Below are positions 1 through 6,225 of a stretch of 6,304 bases of DNA, one piece after another (position 1 is the first letter of the stretch; the number at the start of each line of letters is the position of its first letter). The position numbers and the translations under genes are program-made. This stretch comes from Candidatus Methanocorpusculum equi. Lineage in GTDB: Archaea; Halobacteriota; Methanomicrobia; Methanomicrobiales; Methanocorpusculaceae. The notes under the pieces are model-generated. The model searched no databases and had not been told where the DNA came from. It saw nothing but the letters and a program-made list of their open reading frames with translations. The stretch is taken from the NCBI GenBank assembly GCA_018065685.1, contig JAGHSU010000165.1, positions 1 through 6,304 on the forward strand, given 5' to 3'.

Positions 1-407
1 ATCGAAGCCCCCACCTCCTCTGCAAGGACCGCAGAGACCGCATCCGTGGTCTGTCCCGGGGTGACACCGCCCATCACAACGATTTTTCCGCTTACCGCAA
101 ACTCCTTTGCCTGAAGATAGGACTCTGCGACCCTCGGGTAGGCATAGTCTTTGAGAGCGCCGATTAAAAGCGCCGCATTGATACGGGTTACCATGATTCC
201 AATCTCATCCGAGGATGCCTCATCGAGAGAGAGACCCCGGCACGCCTCGATGTAGCGCCGCGCCTCGCCGCCGCCTCCGACGACCGCAAATACCTGGATG
301 CCGTTTTCGTGTAATCTGATGAGCGTCTCCGCCCATGCTTTTAAGCGGTTCTCTTCAAGGGACGGAACAAGGACCGACCCGCCGACTGCTGCTACCACCC
401 GTTTCAT
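1..407 (-). CDS. pyrH: UMP kinase (uridylate kinase), archaeal type, 3'-truncated by the window edge
   Basis: The enzyme phosphorylates UMP to UDP with ATP in the cytoplasm, a step in pyrimidine nucleotide synthesis. My translation of the minus strand from the ATG at 405-407 gives 135 complete codons with no stop before the window edge; archaeal UMP kinases are usually about 225 residues, so roughly the N-terminal 60% is present. Amino-acid-kinase fold signatures appear in order: the N-terminal strand and glycine loop VAAVGGSVL (5-13), the second glycine-rich loop VVGGGGEARRYI (42-53), the helix segment VTRINAALLIGAL (73-85), and GGVTPGQTTDAV (113-124), the UMP/acceptor-side loop typical of this family. 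The absence of an N-terminal extension and the short GGS loop favour the archaeal rather than the bacterial type. No Shine-Dalgarno precedes the start and a TATA box lies about 30 bp upstream, so the mRNA may be nearly leaderless. It is separated from the top6 genes by 146 bp and looks independently transcribed. Confidence 0.93.
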   Translation of the reverse strand, partial: MKRVVAAVGGSVLVPSLEENRLKAWAETLIRLHENGIQVFAVVGGGGEARRYIEACRGLSLDEASSDEIGIMVTRINAALLIGALKDYAYPRVAESYLQAKEFAVSGKIVVMGGVTPGQTTDAVSAVLAEEVGAS

Positions 408-434
408 AATTGCTTAATATATTTGCGTCTCTTC

Positions 435-445
435 CCATATAAAAT
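435..445 (-). promoter_or_regulatory. Candidate archaeal TATA box for pyrH
   Basis: On the minus strand this reads ATTTTATATGG, a good archaeal TATA-box match. Its centre is about 33 bp upstream of the pyrH ATG. With the usual archaeal spacing of about 25-27 bp from box centre to start site, transcription would begin only a few bases before the start codon, which fits the lack of a ribosome binding site there. A second AT-rich element (AAATATATT, 412-420) is too close to the gene to drive it. Confidence 0.5.
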
Positions 446-501
446 CCGTGAGATGATGTTCCATGAGATGATGTTTTGGCTCTTTACCGGAAGATGATTT
501 T
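446..501. repeat. 15-bp tandem repeat with a third, looser copy, upstream of the pyrH TATA box
   Basis: Two adjacent 15-bp units lie at 446-460 (CCGTGAGATGATGTT) and 461-475 (CCATGAGATGATGTT), differing at one base. A third similar unit, CCGGAAGATGATTTT, lies at 487-501 and matches the first at 12 of 15 bases. The pair abuts the upstream edge of the candidate pyrH TATA box, a position where archaeal regulators often bind. Whether it is an operator, a chance duplication or part of the 5' leader of a transcript from the more distal TATA-like sequence at 505-517 cannot be decided from the sequence alone. Confidence 0.55.
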
Positions 502-510
502 TGCGTATAT

Positions 511-542
511 AAAAAAAGATGAGTTCTTTTGCCGTCTCCGGC
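511..542 (-). terminator. Candidate terminator of the hisS-top6B-top6A operon
   Basis: Beginning 11 bases after the top6A stop codon on the minus strand there is a small hairpin, GCCG-GAGA-CGGC (531-542), with a four-base-pair GC stem and a GNRA-type tetraloop. It is followed by CATCTTTTTTT ending in a run of seven T (511-517). T-rich tracts terminate archaeal transcription, and the stem may help. The T-run also forms part of a TATA-like sequence (TTTTTTTATATAC, 505-517), so this element could serve as a distal promoter for pyrH instead or as well. Confidence 0.45.
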
Positions 543-553
543 GTTTTCAGGAG

Positions 554-1663
554 TTACCACTTCAAAACACCCGCTTCCGAGAGCATCTCCGGCAGGTACT
601 CCTTTGTAACGAAGTCCAGACCGTGGCTTGCAAATGCCTGCTGTTCGGACTTTAGGCCCATCTGAAGCTGCAGGTTAATCTCCTTCTTCCAGAAATCAGC
701 ATTTGCACCCGTGGTAAACCGCGGGTCGGTGAGTTCCGCCTTCAGCGCCTCAATATCCTTATCCGACAGCTTGTCTGCCGGAAGGTTGTAGCGCTGAATG
801 TCTGAAGGTTTCAGCCCGATAAACTTTGCATCCGGTGTTGCGAGGAAGTCCGAGATGTGTGCAGTCTTAATCGAACCATAGGCCACCGATGCATAGATAC
901 GATATGACCACGGATCGCCATCAGTGAAGACGATGATTGGAAGATTCAGCTCCTCGTGCATGCGTTTCAGCATCCGCCTCGAAGCCCGCGTCGGCTGGCC
1001 TTTTAAGTGGAAGAGGACAACATTGTAATCCTCATCGAAGCCGTTTTCCTGCAGACGCGAAAACATACCACCAGTCTCCAGAGCAATCACACAGGATGCA
1101 TCATGGTCAACCAGTTCAACCGTATCGACATTGTTCGGAATGTTGTATCCGGCTTCTCCCACATCGTCCTGGCAGTGGATGAGTTTTGGTCCCCGGCGGG
1201 TGTTTTCCCGGACCCGGATTGGTCCGAACATGGAAGCCCCGTCTTCTTCAGGGCGCATGTGGAACTGTTCACGCTGAAGCTTTGTGATGATTTCCAGGTC
1301 TTCTACCAGGTAGTTACTTTCATTCTGCGCATGAAACGCCGCCTGCTTCCATCCTTCCGAGATGTAATACATTTCTCTTAAGGTTGATGAGCGGTTTTCT
1401 GTAAGCTGCATCTTGATGAAATCAATCACATACGCCATCTTGAGCATGTGAATCGCAGACTTTGCGGTACCCGCATCGCGTGTTGACTCGCGGTCTCCGT
1501 AGGTCCACACATTCTTTTCCGCATCATGCTCAAGGTTCATCTTGGTACGCGTCGGAAGCGTGATGGAAGGGATTTCCCCGCTGTCTAACTGGTCATACCA
1601 GACCTTGGCAATCTCCATCAGGCGCTTTTTGGACGCCATATCAACTTCTCTCATATCAGGCAT
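554..1663 (-). CDS. top6A: DNA topoisomerase VI subunit A (Spo11-like DNA-cleaving subunit)
   Basis: Subunit A of the type IIB topoisomerase cuts both DNA strands through a tyrosine and, with the ATPase subunit B as an A2B2 tetramer, relaxes and decatenates DNA. At 369 residues it has the usual family length. The N-terminal winged-helix/CAP domain carries STLREMYYISEGW (93-105); by comparison with Spo11, the second tyrosine (Tyr100) is the likely nucleophile. The Toprim domain shows Glu196 in CVIALETGG and the acidic pair Asp248/Asp250 in VFTDGDPWS, the expected Mg2+ ligands. The C-terminal part contains ATPDAKFIGLKPSDI (275-289), also typical. The start at 1663 is favoured because GGAGGTG lies seven bases upstream; later in-frame ATGs at 1654 and 1639 are weaker alternatives. 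The gene overlaps the end of top6B by 8 bp, so the two subunits are probably made by coupled translation. A Ser follows DPW where some homologues have Gly, which is unlikely to matter. Confidence 0.97.
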   Translation of the reverse strand: MPDMREVDMASKKRLMEIAKVWYDQLDSGEIPSITLPTRTKMNLEHDAEKNVWTYGDRESTRDAGTAKSAIHMLKMAYVIDFIKMQLTENRSSTLREMYYISEGWKQAAFHAQNESNYLVEDLEIITKLQREQFHMRPEEDGASMFGPIRVRENTRRGPKLIHCQDDVGEAGYNIPNNVDTVELVDHDASCVIALETGGMFSRLQENGFDEDYNVVLFHLKGQPTRASRRMLKRMHEELNLPIIVFTDGDPWSYRIYASVAYGSIKTAHISDFLATPDAKFIGLKPSDIQRYNLPADKLSDKDIEALKAELTDPRFTTGANADFWKKEINLQLQMGLKSEQQAFASHGLDFVTKEYLPEMLSEAGVLKW

Positions 1664-3458
1664 CGAGGTCCACCTCCACCTTCAGGTTTTCAGGAACGCC
1701 CTGCAGCTGAATCATGCCTCCTCCTGCGCCGTGATAGCGGATTTCAAAGGACTTTCCGGCATCCATGGTCGTCTTCCAGATTTTGGTAAATTCCCCGTCC
1801 ATCTCTGATACGAAATCAGGCGCAATATTTGCATCCGCCGCGTTGTCGGAGGAGATGTCATAGAGCGTAATCTCCTGCGGTTTTGCGGTGTAGTTATCAA
1901 TATGAAGCATAATCTCTCCTCCGGTTGTTTTCTTCTTCAAGACCACGCGGCGCATAATCCGCCCTTCAATCTGCGAGGTATCAGGGGTTGGAAGTTCAAC
2001 AATTTCACCCACTTTCTGTGCAATTAAGGGGATGACCGCACAAATGGCGCGGGCCCTGTCATCCTGCAGTTTGTTCTTCTCGCGGCGGGATAAGAAAAGC
2101 TTCAGGTCACGCCCGAGCTCCTGCAGGGCAAGCGTTATCTCACGCTCGACCTCGGGAACGGATGCTACCGCATCCTTTGATTCGCTCGTAAACGGCACGT
2201 TCGTTGCCGCGACATGGACGAGGATTAAGAGTGGTCCCACGGGAAGGCCCTGCTGCTGAACGTTGTAGGTCTTCCAGTTTACGCCCTGCACCGCGTTTGT
2301 GATGGCGCACGCCCCCTGCTGATAGAGAAGCGGCACGCGGTTTGCAAAGCGGAGAAGCGTTGCCGCCCCTTCCGACTGGAGTTTTCCCCCGTAGCCGATT
2401 GCGGCCTCCACGATGAATGAGTGTCCGCCAAAGACGCTCCCGGGCCTTGTCCTCGCCTTGATAAAGTCGAGCTCAAACTCCTTTTCCATGCCTTTTACAA
2501 TAAGCTCCTCGGTAATCGGCGAGAGGCACTGCGAGGCGGTAGGGGCCGGAATCTTTGTGGTCTGCATCGCATCATGGAGGTCCGAGAGTTTGTCGAGAGT
2601 AATCTTCGAGGCCTTAATATCGGGTTTGAGTTTTGCCGTAGTGCAGATCTCCATCGCGGTCTTTTCGCCGACCTTGGAGAAACTTTCGATCGGGAACTCC
2701 TTTAAGGGAAGGTCGGAGGCAGCGGTCATCCGCTTTAAGACACCAAGCTCGATACCGTACGGGTGCGGTTTGATGGCAACCGGGCACGGCGGAACCTCGG
2801 ATGAGACGCGGTCAAAGACAAACGCATCATCATCAAGCTCCACGCGGAACTTTGCGTGGGGATTTACGATGGATGTGTATTTGAGGTACTCGAGAAGCTT
2901 TTTCTTTGCAGCAATGTTACTCTTAAACTCCAGCTCGACGCGGGTTCCGTGCGGAAGAATCCAGTCAATCTCCTCGTGTGAGAGGACCTCCGGCTCGTTC
3001 GTCTCGGTTTTGATTACAAGCGACATCTTATGCGCTTTGCGGGTCGCATCAGTCCTTGAAATAACAACCGTCGGCTTTCCGGTCGTAAGCTGTGCATACA
3101 GAACCGCAGCAGAGATTCCGATACCCTGCTGACCTCTCGTCTGCCGCACCTGGTGGAAGCGGGAGCCGTAGAGAAGCTTTGCATAGACCGAGGGCATCTT
3201 CTCGGGGATAATTCCCGGGCCGTTGTCTTCTACTACCACCCGGAAGACATCCTCTTTGACACGGCGGACCGAGACCAGGATATCAGGAAGCACCTGCGCT
3301 TCCTCGCAGGCATCGAGGGAGTTATCGATTGCCTCTTTTACGGTTGTAATGATTCCGCGGGTCGGGGAATCAAAACCGAGCATGTGTTTGTTCTTTTCGA
3401 AGAACTCGGCAACACTGATGCTCCGCTGTTTTTTGGCCAGTTCGTCAGCAAGTACCAT
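1656..3458 (-). CDS. top6B: DNA topoisomerase VI subunit B (GHKL ATPase subunit)
   Basis: Subunit B binds ATP, dimerises as a gate and drives strand passage by the Top6A-cut DNA complex. The GHKL fold is clear: the N box KEAIDNSLDACEEA (41-54) with the presumed catalytic base Glu42 and Mg2+-binding Asn46, the G1 box VEDNGPGI (76-83), and the G2/lid loop RGQQGIGISAA (108-118). The H2TH-like middle segment follows (about 240-320), then the transducer domain with VNWKTYNVQQQGLPVGP (393-409) and the switch lysine Lys428 in TSESKDAVA. About 100 residues after the transducer form an extra C-terminal domain, as in the long methanogen subunit B (Methanosarcina type, Ig-like fold) and unlike the shorter Sulfolobus form; this domain assignment is by length and position. 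The ATG at 3458 overlaps the end of hisS by 14 bp and has GAGGT five bases upstream, inside hisS. No truncation or missing key residue is seen. Confidence 0.97.
   Translation of the reverse strand: MVLADELAKKQRSISVAEFFEKNKHMLGFDSPTRGIITTVKEAIDNSLDACEEAQVLPDILVSVRRVKEDVFRVVVEDNGPGIIPEKMPSVYAKLLYGSRFHQVRQTRGQQGIGISAAVLYAQLTTGKPTVVISRTDATRKAHKMSLVIKTETNEPEVLSHEEIDWILPHGTRVELEFKSNIAAKKKLLEYLKYTSIVNPHAKFRVELDDDAFVFDRVSSEVPPCPVAIKPHPYGIELGVLKRMTAASDLPLKEFPIESFSKVGEKTAMEICTTAKLKPDIKASKITLDKLSDLHDAMQTTKIPAPTASQCLSPITEELIVKGMEKEFELDFIKARTRPGSVFGGHSFIVEAAIGYGGKLQSEGAATLLRFANRVPLLYQQGACAITNAVQGVNWKTYNVQQQGLPVGPLLILVHVAATNVPFTSESKDAVASVPEVEREITLALQELGRDLKLFLSRREKNKLQDDRARAICAVIPLIAQKVGEIVELPTPDTSQIEGRIMRRVVLKKKTTGGEIMLHIDNYTAKPQEITLYDISSDNAADANIAPDFVSEMDGEFTKIWKTTMDAGKSFEIRYHGAGGGMIQLQGVPENLKVEVDLDA
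1671..1677 (-). promoter_or_regulatory. Shine-Dalgarno of top6A, inside top6B
   Basis: The minus strand reads GGAGGTG seven bases before the ATG at 1663, a near-perfect anti-16S match embedded in the last codons of top6B. It decides the top6A start and supports translational coupling of the two subunits. Confidence 0.8.
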
Positions 3459-4677
3459 TTACAACCTCATGGACAGCATCTGAAAGCGTCATCTCACGCT
3501 GCTCGGATGCTTCAAGGTTTTTGAGGGTCACCGTCCCTGCCGCTGCTTCCTTCTGCCCGATTAAGACCGCATATGACACCCCGGACTTGATAGCAGAGGA
3601 AAGCTGTGCCGAAAAGCTTCTGTCAAGAAGGTCCATTACGGCAGGGATGCCCTCTGCACGGAAGGCTGCTGCTGCCTCGTAGGCCGCATCGCGGACCTCT
3701 TTTGTCGCAATGACTGCAACGCTTTTTGCTCTCTTCGGGGCAAACTCGCCGATGGATACCGCAACCCGGTCAAAGCCTATCCCAAACCCGCAGCAGGGTG
3801 TGTCTTTTCCGCCAAAGAGGTGTGCCAGACGGTAGACGCCGCCGCCTAAAATCTGGTTTTCTGCTCCGAGGTTGTCTGCAAATCCTTCAAAGACCATGCC
3901 TGTGTAGTAGTCGAGTCCGCGGGCGATTCCGAAGTTTAAGATGATTGGAATCTTCTGTGCCTCGATGCAGGCGAAGGTCTCTTCGATTCTGGCACGCTCC
4001 GGGATATCGCCTGTTATCTTAAAGACGTCTTCCAGGGTCTGTGCGTTGATGAGACCCATTAAGGGGTCAAAGAGGTCGGTCCGGTTCAGTTCGGCAAGGG
4101 CTGCCGAGAGAAGCCCGGGGTCACGCTTGTCAAGGGCTCCCATAACCTTTTTCTGTCCTGCGGCATCGAGAGCGGATAACAGATGCTTCATCGGGGCGAG
4201 GTGCCCTACTTTTATGACGAAGCGTACGCCGGTCGATTTCAGAATGGCATACGCGGCAGCGACTGCCTCAGCGTCGGCTGCGGCGGAGTCGGCTCCGATG
4301 ATTTCGCAGCCGAACTGCCAGAACTGTCGGTATCTTCCCTTCTGCGGACGCTCGTAGCGGAAGCACTCCTCAAAGTAGAACCAGCGTATCGGCTTTGGCG
4401 CCATCTGTGCCTCGTTTACGTAGGCACGGATGGTAGGGGCCGTCAGTTCGGGACGGAGGGCGATTTTCCGGTCTCCTTTGTCCTGGAAGGCGTACATCTC
4501 CCCTAAGATTCCCTCGCCGGACTTCAGGACGAAAAGCTCCTGCTCCTCGAACATGGGGGTCATTACTTCACCGAATCCGAACGATGCGGCAGTTTTTCTC
4601 ATCTTCTGTTCCAGTTCGCGGCGCTGTGCCATCTCATCGGGCAGAAAGTCGCGGGTACCTCTTGGTTTTTGTATCAT
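3445..4677 (-). CDS. hisS: Histidyl-tRNA synthetase
   Basis: This class II synthetase activates histidine with ATP and attaches it to tRNA-His in the cytoplasm. The 410-residue length is normal for the compact form. The class II core is in order: the N-terminal RGTRDFLPDE (6-15), motif 1 around TPMFEEQELF (40-49), RPELT (75-79), motif 2 FRYERPQKGRYRQFWQ (106-121) with Arg107, the histidine-specific HisA motif RGLDYYTGMVFE (253-264), and motif 3 GFGIGFDR (297-304) with Arg304. The anticodon-binding alpha/beta domain occupies about 317-405. Where many HisRS proteins have GGRYDGL, this one reads GGGVYRLAHLFGG (278-290), possibly an archaeal subtype. The ATG at 4677 overlaps the upstream stop in a TAATG arrangement, with GGGAG at 4689-4693 as ribosome binding site. 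A full-length enzyme with all catalytic motifs is the only reasonable reading, not the HisZ regulatory paralogue, because the HisA and motif 2 residues are retained. Confidence 0.97.
   Translation of the reverse strand: MIQKPRGTRDFLPDEMAQRRELEQKMRKTAASFGFGEVMTPMFEEQELFVLKSGEGILGEMYAFQDKGDRKIALRPELTAPTIRAYVNEAQMAPKPIRWFYFEECFRYERPQKGRYRQFWQFGCEIIGADSAAADAEAVAAAYAILKSTGVRFVIKVGHLAPMKHLLSALDAAGQKKVMGALDKRDPGLLSAALAELNRTDLFDPLMGLINAQTLEDVFKITGDIPERARIEETFACIEAQKIPIILNFGIARGLDYYTGMVFEGFADNLGAENQILGGGVYRLAHLFGGKDTPCCGFGIGFDRVAVSIGEFAPKRAKSVAVIATKEVRDAAYEAAAAFRAEGIPAVMDLLDRSFSAQLSSAIKSGVSYAVLIGQKEAAAGTVTLKNLEASEQREMTLSDAVHEVVNGTC
3464..3468 (-). promoter_or_regulatory. Shine-Dalgarno of top6B, inside hisS
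   Basis: The minus strand reads GAGGT five bases before the top6B ATG at 3458, within the final codons of hisS. It supports the start that creates the 14-bp overlap. Confidence 0.65.
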
Positions 4678-5054
4678 TATTTTTTCATCTCCCTGTTATC
4701 TTCCGGTTTCGGCCATACACCGACCCTTCTCGGGGCACTTCCGATGAAGCGCTTCCACCCGGATTCGTCTCCTTTCCAGACATTGTCCTTTTTCATTCTC
4801 GACTGCAGGTAGAGCGCGAGGAGAACGAGACCGATTCCGAGGAAGTAGAAGACCTGGTCGGGCATTCCGCAAAGTACACATCCGAACCATGCAAGCGCGG
4901 TGAAAAGAACTCCGTAGTAAGCTCTTTTCCGGTAGGTGTCGTAGCCCGTGCGGTAAAAGATACGCGCATCCCTGAGCCAGAGGAAGGATACCACGACAGC
5001 CCCGAAGATTCCGACGAATAACATCGGGTATGCTGCTAATGCTGCTGCGTCCAT
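4677..5054 (-). CDS. Small three-helix membrane protein of unknown function
   Basis: I do not recognise the family. The 125 residues hold three hydrophobic segments at about 9-27, 46-62 and 67-84. The loop between the first two is strongly basic (RDARIFYRTGYDTYRKR, 28-44), and the segment after the third begins SRMKK, so the positive-inside rule predicts an outside N-terminus and a cytoplasmic C-terminal tail of about 40 residues (85-125). That tail is charged with several Trp and Pro residues. No enzymatic motif is visible. It is the first gene of the run leading into hisS and top6BA: its TAA shares one base with the hisS ATG, and its end carries the hisS ribosome binding site. The start is uncertain. 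The ATG at 5054 has no Shine-Dalgarno and lies only 7 bp from a TATA box, so a start at Met11 (5024), just before the first helix, is a real alternative. Its link to tRNA charging or topoisomerase is probably only shared transcription. Confidence 0.75.
   Translation of the reverse strand: MDAAALAAYPMLFVGIFGAVVVSFLWLRDARIFYRTGYDTYRKRAYYGVLFTALAWFGCVLCGMPDQVFYFLGIGLVLLALYLQSRMKKDNVWKGDESGWKRFIGSAPRRVGVWPKPEDNREMKK
4687..4693 (-). promoter_or_regulatory. Shine-Dalgarno of hisS, inside the upstream membrane-protein gene
   Basis: The minus strand reads GGGAGAT, ending nine bases before the hisS ATG at 4677. It lies in the last codons of the membrane-protein gene and fits coupled translation across the TAATG junction. 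Confidence 0.65.
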
Positions 5055-5060
5055 ATATGA

Positions 5061-5070
5061 TTATATATTT
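5061..5070 (-). promoter_or_regulatory. Candidate TATA box for the membrane protein-hisS-top6BA operon
   Basis: The minus strand reads AAATATATAA, the strongest TATA-like element in the 83-bp gap (5055-5137) between the ATPase remnant and the membrane-protein gene. Typical archaeal spacing would put the start site near 5038, inside the gene as drawn from 5054. This would agree with translation from Met11 at 5024. A weaker CTTTAA-type element around 5076-5090 could instead serve the longer form. The rest of the gap holds a short T-rich tract (5112-5116 on the minus strand) that may end transcription of the ATPase remnant. Confidence 0.4.
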
Positions 5071-5137
5071 GGTCGTTAAAGCATTAAAGAGTGGGGGATT
5101 TAAGGCGGAGGAAAAAGGAGGTGTTTATTCCTGCCGC

Positions 5138-6160
5138 TTACTCCGCGCCGAGAATCCAGCGGCTTATGTCGCAGATATGAATCCCCTCAAAGTCCGTCGT
5201 ATCACCGCGGGTCCGTGCGAGAATGTACTTCGGATACGCATCTTTTACAGAAAGCAGCGGAGCACATTCGCGCTTGAATGTCTCGGGATTTTCGATGTTG
5301 TCAGATACCTGGATGTATATCTTTTCACTTTGTTTTACCGCAACGAAGTCAATCTCTTTTCCGGAAAGGAACCCGGTGTAGACCTCGTATCCCCTTCTGA
5401 GCAGTTCCACTGCAACAATGTTTTCAAGCGTCCTTCCATAGTTCATGTTCTTTGTACCAAGCGCCGCATATCTGAATGAGTGGTCCGCAAGATAGTATTT
5501 GTCGCGGCTTGCAAGGTATCGTTTTCCCTGAATGTCGTATCTCCTGATTTTGATGATGAGGAAGGCGTTGCAGAGGTGTTCGATATAGGCTCCGATTGTT
5601 TTGTTGTTTGTCCGTGTCTTTTCGGAGATGAGTTTATCTGTGATGTTTCTGACGGAGGTTTCGCAGCCCATGGTATCAATCATGAACTCGGTGAGGCTTG
5701 CAAGGAGCGGGGAGTTTTTGATGCCGAACTTTGTTTTTATGTCGCGGACGATGAGGGTCCGGTAGACCTCCCTGATGTATCTGTATTTCTGCTCTGCGTC
5801 TTTGTAGAGGTACGAGCCTGCCATCCCGCCTTCAAGGATGTAGCGGTCGAACACCTGATATGAGTCGGTCAGTTCATAGTAGGTCATGAACTCCGCAAAG
5901 GAGAAGGGGAAGATGTTTATCTGGTATGTTCTTCCGGTAAAGAGGGTCGCAAGATCGTTTCCTGAGAGGAAGGCGTTTGAGCCGGTGATGTAGATGTCGT
6001 ATGTTTCTTCTGCGTGAATCCAGCTTACCGCTTTTTCAAAGTTTTCGCAGAGCTGTATTTCGTCGATGCAGACGATGTTGTTTTTTCCCTCCTGTGTGTG
6101 TTCTTTGATATAGGTGTAGAGCGCCCGGGCTTCGAGGAGTGACTCGTACTGCTCGTTCAT
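5138..6160 (-). pseudogene. DUF4143-type AAA ATPase lacking its N-terminal Walker A region
   Basis: Full-length members of this widespread prokaryotic family are about 400 residues: an AAA_14 ATPase domain followed by DUF4143, which resembles PD-(D/E)XK nucleases. Their role is poorly known; they are often accessory and multicopy. Here 340 residues follow the first ATG. Visible are Walker B NIVCIDEIQ (28-36, Asp33/Glu34), the sensor-like IYITGSNAFLSG (56-67), ATLFTGR (71-77), and FPFSFAEF (84-91). The C-terminal nuclease-like pattern has Glu247 in RTLENIVAVEL, GKEIDFVAV (268-275) and IYIQVS (281-286). The P-loop (usually near GIRRCGKS) is absent. In-frame, family-like sequence continues upstream of the ATG (NNNIIHINL, the usual strand before this point), but a TAA at 6221-6223 closes the frame. 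The ATG has no Shine-Dalgarno and falls inside a conserved domain, so it is probably not a genuine start. The C-terminal end looks complete. A decayed or 5'-deleted copy is most likely; a P-loop-less functional protein is possible but less so. Confidence 0.8.
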
Positions 6161-6225
6161 GAGGTTTATGTGTATGATATTATTGTTTTTGTCCGCGGAG
6201 AGGCTTGTAGTATCCCGAAATTAGT

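Noticed and set aside
2413..3132. Long plus-strand open frame of 239 codons opposite top6B
   Set aside because: It lies entirely within the unambiguous top6B gene on the other strand, its translation is Ser-rich and low in recognisable motifs, and it has no promoter or ribosome binding site. It is an antisense shadow of a codon-biased gene.
3445..4677. Possible HisZ (ATP phosphoribosyltransferase regulatory subunit) instead of HisRS
   Set aside because: HisZ proteins usually lack parts of the catalytic motifs and the anticodon-binding domain. Here motif 2, the HisA motif, motif 3 with its arginine and the C-terminal anticodon-binding domain are all present.
5117..5123. Plus-strand GGAGGTG that resembles a strong ribosome binding site
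   Set aside because: No ATG, GTG or TTG with a credible reading frame follows at a suitable distance on the plus strand, so it is probably incidental.
5030..5479. Plus-strand frame of 149 codons spanning the gap and the ATPase 3' end
   Set aside because: It crosses two minus-strand genes and the intergenic TATA region, and its translation shows no family signature. It is most likely a chance frame.
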